DNA from: Platycnemis pennipes
Lineage: Eukaryota > Arthropoda > Insecta > Odonata > Platycnemididae
Reading direction: 5' to 3'
DNA length: 64,000 nt
NCBI GenBank assembly: GCA_933228895.1
Contig: OW121847.1
Span: 125,840,350 to 125,904,349 of the forward strand
The notes under the pieces are model-generated. The model ran no database searches, had not been told where the DNA came from, and was given only the letters and a program-made list of their open reading frames with translations. This document shows, in pieces, positions 57,613-64,000 of the stretch. The position numbers and the translations under genes were made by a program. How positions within the stretch are numbered: position 1 is the first letter of the stretch; each line of letters opens with the position of its first letter.

Positions 57613-57924
57613 AGACATCCCATAAAAGTAGGCTTTAGTTTAAATAGCAACCCGCATTGTTACGTGGGACTTATTTTAATATAGGGCCATGCTGAATTTA
57701 AGACAGCCCTGGCCTTAAATTCAGCATGGGCCTATCTTAAAATAAGTCCACCTGGTCTGATTTTCAGTCCTGTACCTGCCTTAAAAGAAGACATTCCCTC
57801 AAAGTAGGCGTGAATTTCAGTAGCAACACGATTTATTACCAGACTAGGGCTGTCTTAATTCAGCATAGGCCTAACTTGAAATAAGTCCCACCTGATCTGA
57901 TTTTCAGTCCTTCCCCTGCCTTAT
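57613..57924. repeat. foldback/tandem element
   Basis: Unit A (57613-57785) and unit A' (57789-57924) share AGACAT(C/T)CC, AAAGTAGGC, TAGCAAC(C/A)CG, AATAAGTCC, TGATTTTCAGTCC and CCTGCCTTA in order. Inside unit A an inverted repeat of about 38 bp (57664-57702 with 57714-57751, 11-base loop, a few mismatches) makes a long hairpin; A' keeps only the right-arm part. The arrangement looks like a MITE or foldback remnant, partly duplicated. No ORF. Confidence 0.7.
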
Positions 57925-58735
57925 TTTTAGACAGGATATTAGTGCTGAATTTCATCATATACGATCTTAAAAATGTTGCATCTGAAATTCAGATCGCTTT
58001 TGTACCTTAAAATCAGATAAACTTTTTACAGTGCAGTGCCTCCGTCATTAGAACGTTGTCTTTACTACTGATAACTGTAATGATTGGTAATAAAATTCTA
58101 AATATATGTAGCTCTTGGTAAATTATAATTTGGGTAGCATCATCCATTGACATAGACTGGTAAAAGACTAACTCGTTGGGAAAAGCTTTAAATTACGGCC
58201 ACTGTGATTTTTTTTCCGTAGAAATTCTACTGCACATATCAACGGGTACCCCTGCTATTATTTAGAGTATTTTATTGCAATGCCTGAACAACTTTAAATA
58301 GGAGTTGCAAACAAAAATCCATTTAGCTCATAAACATTTGTGTATTGGATGACGCCACAATGTCCAATTCGGCATGTTTATACAATTAATAAATTGCATC
58401 AAATATTATTTCATTCATTTCATACTGTGTCATAATCATGGAGAGCTAAAACATTCTAATTTCCAAACTAAGTACTATCAACTGAAAGAAGAATTAAAGA
58501 AAAGTAAAATAAATAGATACAATGATCTTGCTTTCAACCATTCTTTTAGGATAACAATAGTTATGGAACATCCAAACATTTAGAGGATATTGATTAACTA
58601 AGGTCTTAGTAATACAAGTAAATTATGAAAAGTGTTTGGTTTACCCTGTATCAAACAGTATAAATAACTAAAAAAAGGGTTTAAGAAGACATAGAATCAA
58701 TGGACGCCAATGCAGTCAACGTTCTCTCACTGAAG
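57925..58735. other. AT-rich sequence without features
   Basis: Nothing recognised beyond a few GCTGAATTTC-like words near 57950 that may be worn ends of the foldback element. Confidence 0.4.
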
Positions 58736-58739
58736 GCAT

Positions 58740-59050
58740 TTCTTCATTTCTGGAAACTGCTTCTTGATTTTCCTCCAAACTACGCTCCCAATTGCCTTTT
58801 CTTTATTTACATCTTACCACGAAGGCTCTCAACTCCTTAAAACCGCTTCTAAGAGAGACATTTCATCACTTTTCACCCCATACCTCCAGCGTTTCTCTAA
58901 TATACATCTCCCTAATTCATTTCCTTCTAACATTCCCTCTTCAGAATTCCTTTCAACTCGCACCTCTCTCCTTCCGAATATCTTATCTCTCTCTCTCTCT
59001 CTCACTCACTCACACATTCCGTCTCTCTATCCACTTTTCCCCACCTAGTA
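58740..59050. other. pyrimidine-rich half of an island, with (TC)n
   Basis: C/T-rich plus strand, with a (TC)n microsatellite at 58986-59003. It passes into purine-rich DNA after about 59085. Confidence 0.55.
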
Positions 59051-59089
59051 CTCCCCCTTTTGGCGGAGTTTCACGTGATGTAGCGTGAT

Positions 59090-59370
59090 CGGTTGAAAGA
59101 CCCAGCGGAAAATGGAACAGACAGTGATGTTGAGCTTGCGGGGTTGAGAAGGAGCGCGAGAGGGAGGCAGCGACGGAGTTTTCCGCAAGTAATTGCTTAT
59201 TTATTGAGGAAATTGGCGCCGAGGCCTTAAAACGATCCCTTTCCATCTGCACGCCACGAGAAGGGGGCGGGAACTTCAGGGAAAGGAAAAGGAGGTGGAT
59301 TCGAGGAAGAGCGAGTTCCTTCACGCTTCGGAACGGGAGTACAGGAGGCGAGGGTGAGAAACTTAAACCT
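59090..59370. other. purine-rich half of an island
   Basis: G/A-rich plus strand (AGGAGCGCGAGAGGGAGG, GGGGGCGGGAACTTCAGGG). It completes a pyrimidine-to-purine switch at about 59085. The opposing ORF is compositional. Confidence 0.55.
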
Positions 59371-60575
59371 CTTGGTTTAAATCTCTCTATCAGGAGTGTA
59401 GCAATTCGATTATCGAGGAGGCTGTTGTTTCACAGGCCTTTTGTGTTTTTGAGGCTTTTATTGGTGATGAATTGCATGCCCCAATACCAGCGAAGTAAAA
59501 TATCCTAGATGTTTGGATCCCACAAAAACCGTAGAAGTTAATATTAATGCACGTTAAGATGAGTAAATTTGACACCTCCGTAGTCCGATTTTTTCGAGAA
59601 AAGGAACAGTTTTTAATAATTTTCAAACGCTTAACATTTCAAAATCAAATTCTACTTTGAATTTTACCCATTTGGAATAGCTAAGCTACCTAATCTTACA
59701 TATCACCAAAACGTTACTCATTGATCTTATATATTCTAGCTTCTGTAATCAAATGCCAAAGAATCATCATCACGCCTGATGTATTGGAGCTAGGTTCGTA
59801 CTGCATGAGCAATAAAGACCACAGCAATAACCATTCTCCTATCGACGAGTACCCTCAGTATTCTTCCGCATATTAAAGCCGTAAGCATGCCTTCGAAGTT
59901 GGAAGAATTATTGAAGAAGTTTGCATAGAAATATTCAATAACCGTAAGAAATGATGGAGTTTTGAAACTTTGAAAAAAATATAGGATCTGTCCTTATATT
60001 CCCATAAAAGGGGAATAAAACTCCATCGATGCGAGCATTCCACGCCGCATTATGACTACTTGTGCGTCTGCAGAGGGCGGTATATGGATCTAGATGGCCA
60101 CCGATAAACGCTCCACATAAATGTCCTCAAAACGTGGAAAGTTTACAAATCTTGATCCCCGAAACCCTTTTCTCTGTGGGCATCGTCGGCAAACGGAGAG
60201 GAGGATCAACAGAAGAGATAGGGGATACGGGCGACGGTCGTGAGAAGGAATTGGATCCAGGGTGTGCTGAGAAGAGAGATACGGTGACGGGAATGGAGAG
60301 GAGGAAGTAAGGTTGAGGGGAGAGACGAGAGTTAAGTTAAGTAACGAGGGAGACCGTTTATATTAATTTCACCTCAAAATATAGTGTTTCTTGAGATATA
60401 TTTATTTTTGGCAAATACGAGCTCGTATAAACTGACCTTATCTCTGCCATCATTGAAAGATATTCCTTTTTTTCTATTATATCTTCCCCTTAAGCCTCCA
60501 AATGCTCTCTTTCTACAGTCCTGCGGCCTATTTATCGTTGTTTAAGTAAAAGATGCCATCTTCAGATGCCAATGA
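59371..60575. other. background sequence without features
   Basis: AT-rich to 60060, then weakly purine-rich at 60190-60350. No motif in the ORFs at 59390-59626 or 60062-60310. Confidence 0.4.
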
Positions 60576-60579
60576 GACT

Positions 60580-61180
60580 CCTCCCCTCGCCTTTAGCTCC
60601 TCAGAACGCGCGTGTGAACCCGATCTGCCAATGAAATCCCCCTATACACCTGCTTTTCCCCATTAAATCCGTTGTCCAACCCCTCTCTACCATTCACGCA
60701 GTTAGAAATACCTTGTCACTTTCCTCCCCTTCCTCTCCCTTCTGCAACTCCCCTCATCCGCTCCCCGCGGTGGTCATGACCCCTTAACGCATTCTCGCTC
60801 TTCAAACAGCCAAACCGGCCACCTCGCAATCAGTTCCAACCCCAACTAAACACTGGCAGTGGACCAGACGACACAAAAGTGGATGGGGTACTCGCGCGCA
60901 ACCCTCCATCTTCTCACCCTGGTAGTGGTCTTATCTTCAAAATCCTCCCCCCCTCTTACTCGGCGCCCTTTTCTTCCATCCACCGAACCACTTCCTTTTC
61001 CTCATCATCTTCCAACAGCCTGCTCGGCCCTATGCACTGTCCGTCCACTCCATACGCATACTTCTTCATCTCACTTCCTTTGCCACCTCACATTCCCCAT
61101 GCCTTCTCTCTTTCCACTTCACTGGTCTTTTCTGCCTGCCACCACGTAAGGTGGTCCGGTTGCTTCCCCCTCTAAACTCC
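60580..61180. other. pyrimidine-rich island
   Basis: C/T-rich plus strand. Two overlapping frames of 96-98 codons are Ser/Pro/His-rich and not credible as genes. Confidence 0.6.
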
Positions 61181-61855
61181 ATGGGTCGTAATCTTCCACT
61201 CCAATTCTTGCTACTTTGGAGCACAAGTCTATACAACCAGGTATAAACTTTTATGGTCATAATATAGGTCTCGGTTATGGGAATATCATAACACTTAGAA
61301 GCATACGCGAGATAGCTCACGAAATCTGTTTTTGGCGTAAATGCCAGTATACTAAAAAAACATATGGTTTTTGAACTAAGAAATTTTTGGGAGTGACTGC
61401 CTATAATATCTGTGTGCATTATGTTGAATGTTATTTCCGAATAAAAAAATTGTTGAAAATTACCATTGGAAGTCACCTGACGACATGTTTGCCTGATAAT
61501 AGAAGTAGCATGGTACGTCAGGATGTACAACATTTTTACTGAATTCCATGGGAAGTATCATATCATATAATTTGGATCCCCAGTAATATATATTTTTTAT
61601 AAAATTACACCAATGTATTATTTCTTGGAATTTAATATTTGAGCGTTTTTTCTTTTGCCCGATTACCAAAATACTAAGATAAAACAAATATTCGCACAGC
61701 AGCAGTGGTAAGTCTCAGGGAAAAACGTTCGTTGCGCAGGTCTCGCTGGTCTCTTGAAGTAACACATTTTCTGCCTCGGGAGGAAATGATCTCGAGAAGG
61801 TAGAAGCGCTTACGTTACATCAAGATAAGATTAAAACTTTGGAATTTTCCAGGGT
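61181..61855. other. AT-rich sequence without features
   Basis: No RNA gene or repeat recognised. The minus-strand ORF at 61066-61533 (155 codons) runs from here back into the island and has no motif I recognise. Confidence 0.4.
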
Positions 61856-61859
61856 CTCA

Positions 61860-62225
61860 TGTCAGCTTTTCCCTTTTCCAGAACCCTCTCGCCCCCGGCC
61901 GTACATCGGACGCATCCCCCACCCCCTTTGGCGACCGAAAAACTCCGCCCGACACTTCCTCTCATCGGCGCCACTTACTCGTTCCCACCCCCAGAATATT
62001 TTCGACCCCCTCCCCCACCTCCACATTTCCTCCCCAATCCCCATCACCACACCCCCGCGCACACGCCCCCCACACTCCTCGCTCCCACATCATCCAGTCC
62101 AAGAGCGAGAACATCCTCCCCCTAACATCCAGGGCCAAACCTCAACCTCTCCCTGGCTCCACACTTCCCTCCCCCCTCTCCCCTTTTCGGGCGTTCTCTT
62201 TTCCAGTGCCACCTCAGGAAGTGAC
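61860..62225. other. pyrimidine-rich half of a polarity-switching island
   Basis: C/T-rich plus strand, very C-rich at 61900-62100. It switches to purine-rich at 62245-62260. Confidence 0.65.
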
Positions 62226-62850
62226 CTCCGGACTCGTCTGGGAGTTATAACAAGAAGTGAACGGGGAAGGGGGGATAGAAAGAGAGAGAGTGTGTGTGTA
62301 GGGTAGAAACGGGTGGGAGGAATGTCAGCGAAGAAACCGAGGGAGAGGGTGGTTGGACGGTGGAGGAGTGGGAAGCTGGAAGGTCAGAATGGGGGCGTGG
62401 CGAAATAGGATAGGGGGTTTGGGGAGGAAGACGAGTAGGCAGGGAAGGGGAACTGTGTTGGGCCGAAGAAGGGTGGTGAGGATATGGACGAATGAAAGAG
62501 GGAGAGAGGGGAGAAGGATCGAGAGCGAGGAGGCTGTTTTGGAAGAGAATGTGAAGGGCTCCGACAGGGAAAAAAGGGCATAGAGGGATGTTTCCCGGCC
62601 TTCCGGGAGAGGAAAGAGAAAGAGAGCAGAGCAAGAATAGGGAGGGATGGATTTTTGGGGGAAGGGAACCAACCGAGCTCCGTAAAAAGAAGGGGGAGAA
62701 ATCCACTGTGGAATGAAAAAAAAAAAGGGAAAGATGTCCGGGGGAAGAGGCGGACACTCCCGGAGAATGCATAATTCTTTGCGAACAATATTCGGGGAGT
62801 TAGTGAAGAAAAGGGCAGAAGAAATGCGAGTAGAATGAGGGAGAGTTATT
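62226..62850. other. purine-rich half of a polarity-switching island
   Basis: G/A-rich plus strand with a compound (AG)n(TG)n microsatellite at 62281-62299. Minus-strand ORFs of 115-175 codons are Ser/Pro/Leu/Phe strings in overlapping frames and are not called. Confidence 0.65.
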
Positions 62851-64000
62851 CATGATATTTCCCGTCTCAAACTTACGTCCCGTGCCCCGCCCGCGAGCAG
62901 AAATGAGATTTCCCCCTCCTTCATGTTTGCCGAATGAAATGATGGAGAAAGGACGCTTGTTTCTCGCTCCCGGAATGGAGACTGCATCCGTTATCCGTCA
63001 TCACGGCCTCGCTGTATGCTAAATATTTGAGCAACCCGCTCATTCTCGTTATATCAAAAATTCTTTCATGATTCACGTGAAATCGTTCCCGTGCTCCAAA
63101 CCTGTAGCTCTTTTTCGAGCTTATCCATTCGGGTCGCGGCGCTCAAACGGAATAATTTGTGAGCCACTGGTCGCCTGACCTGGGGCACACCTTCCATGCA
63201 CAGGAGAAGTGCACGAGGGTACCTGGCCCGGCTTTGCGCCCTGGACTCCCTTTTTCAATTATTTCCCCTCAAAGCACAAGTTTAATCCAGAGTAAAGTCA
63301 TTATAGAGCGATTACAACAACAAAATAATAACTAATCCATTAGTGTAGGAAGGGGAATCATACCCGAGAAATTGATAATGATGAGCCAATTGTCAATGCA
63401 CAATTTTGTTCGTAGTTCATCAGGTTTTTTCACTTTGTATCGATTAAATAAAGATTTAAAATGCTGAAGCTCTCGAAAAATTACATATTTATTGCAGATA
63501 TGATTTAGACTTTGTCAGGATTGCATAAGTTAGTGAAGCTATTTCTTTCAATTCATGCGTAAATCATTATAAACGGTGGGTGGGGAGGCGAAGTTACAAA
63601 ATATCAAAATCACACTCCGAAAATATTCATATAATCTGCTCCAAAATGAGCGAAATTGACAATTTTCACATGTTTGGCCACATTATCTCTTCTCTTCCTG
63701 GTTTCACCAAGGGAGTCAAATAGTTAATACATGTTAAGCAAATTCACCACTGTGTGGTTTAGCAAGGTCTTAATTTAAAATTCTACTTATACTTCGTTGA
63801 GCCCGGAGTTTTGATGCCTAAGGATAGTTCATTTGATCGTTTTTCTCTTTGTGGATTTATGTGCAAGACATTGAGAAGTACACTATTGCCTTAATACGAC
63901 AATGGCAAAAGATAAAAGCTTAAAAAAAACTTGATAAAAGAATAAATTTGCTTTACAATAAGGATTTAAATGGTATAATATTTCTTCAATGTTTTGTACA
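62851..64000. other. background sequence without features
   Basis: Moderately GC to about 63250, then AT-rich. No tRNA-like boxes, RT-like frames or repeats were recognised. Confidence 0.4.

Noticed and set aside
62245..62788. Overlapping 134-175-codon minus-strand ORFs
   Set aside because: Two frames open together over skewed DNA; compositional.

Overview
The window looks like intergenic or intronic DNA from a large eukaryotic genome, most likely an arthropod. The supporting evidence is indirect. There is no operon structure and no long non-repeat ORF. Broken non-LTR retrotransposons and tRNA-derived SINEs are scattered over both strands. The LINE 3' ends carry simple-repeat tails, including the GTAGATGTAG-type tail that I associate from memory with arthropod CR1/jockey-like elements. 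I found no host protein-coding gene that I can support. The longer ORFs outside the retroelements are low-complexity Pro/Ser/Arg/Gly strings produced by purine- or pyrimidine-rich DNA.

The layout is an AT-rich background carrying three kinds of structure. (1) Retroelement remains. The main one is a nearly full-length-ORF2 LINE at about 46220-49306, with endonuclease and reverse transcriptase in one frame interrupted by two stops and a YADN catalytic box. There are also C-terminal RT fragments at 3361-4130, 9505-10065, 13590-13772 and 56920-57290, and a 57-bp LINE 3' tail on the minus strand at 36850-36906. One SINE family has at least four copies (18318, 22084 with a 12-bp target-site duplication, 37343, and 43733 on the minus strand). 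A second family lies at 15276 and 38650, and a tRNA-Leu-like pseudogene lies at 3150. (2) Small structured elements. These are a 166-bp palindromic insertion with a 12-bp target duplication (7474-7639), a 161-bp MITE with 31-bp perfect terminal inverted repeats (56598-56758), a foldback/tandem element (57613-57924), a 377-bp exact direct duplication (16975-17748) with a perfect hairpin at its junction, and diverged repeat pairs at 34473-34767 and 54083-54626. (3) About twenty GC-rich islands 0.3-1 kb long with extreme purine/pyrimidine strand asymmetry. Many are arranged as a pyrimidine block directly followed by a purine block, so the polarity flips within a few tens of bases. Their function is unknown.

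No genes act together here. The window records repeated target-primed insertions followed by decay. The best candidates for something not well described are the 166-bp palindromic insertion that shares a hairpin plus CGAAACGTCGGC motif with another locus at 56849, and the recurring polarity-switching islands. All calls were made by eye from the sequence. Copy relationships and clade names need alignment searches.
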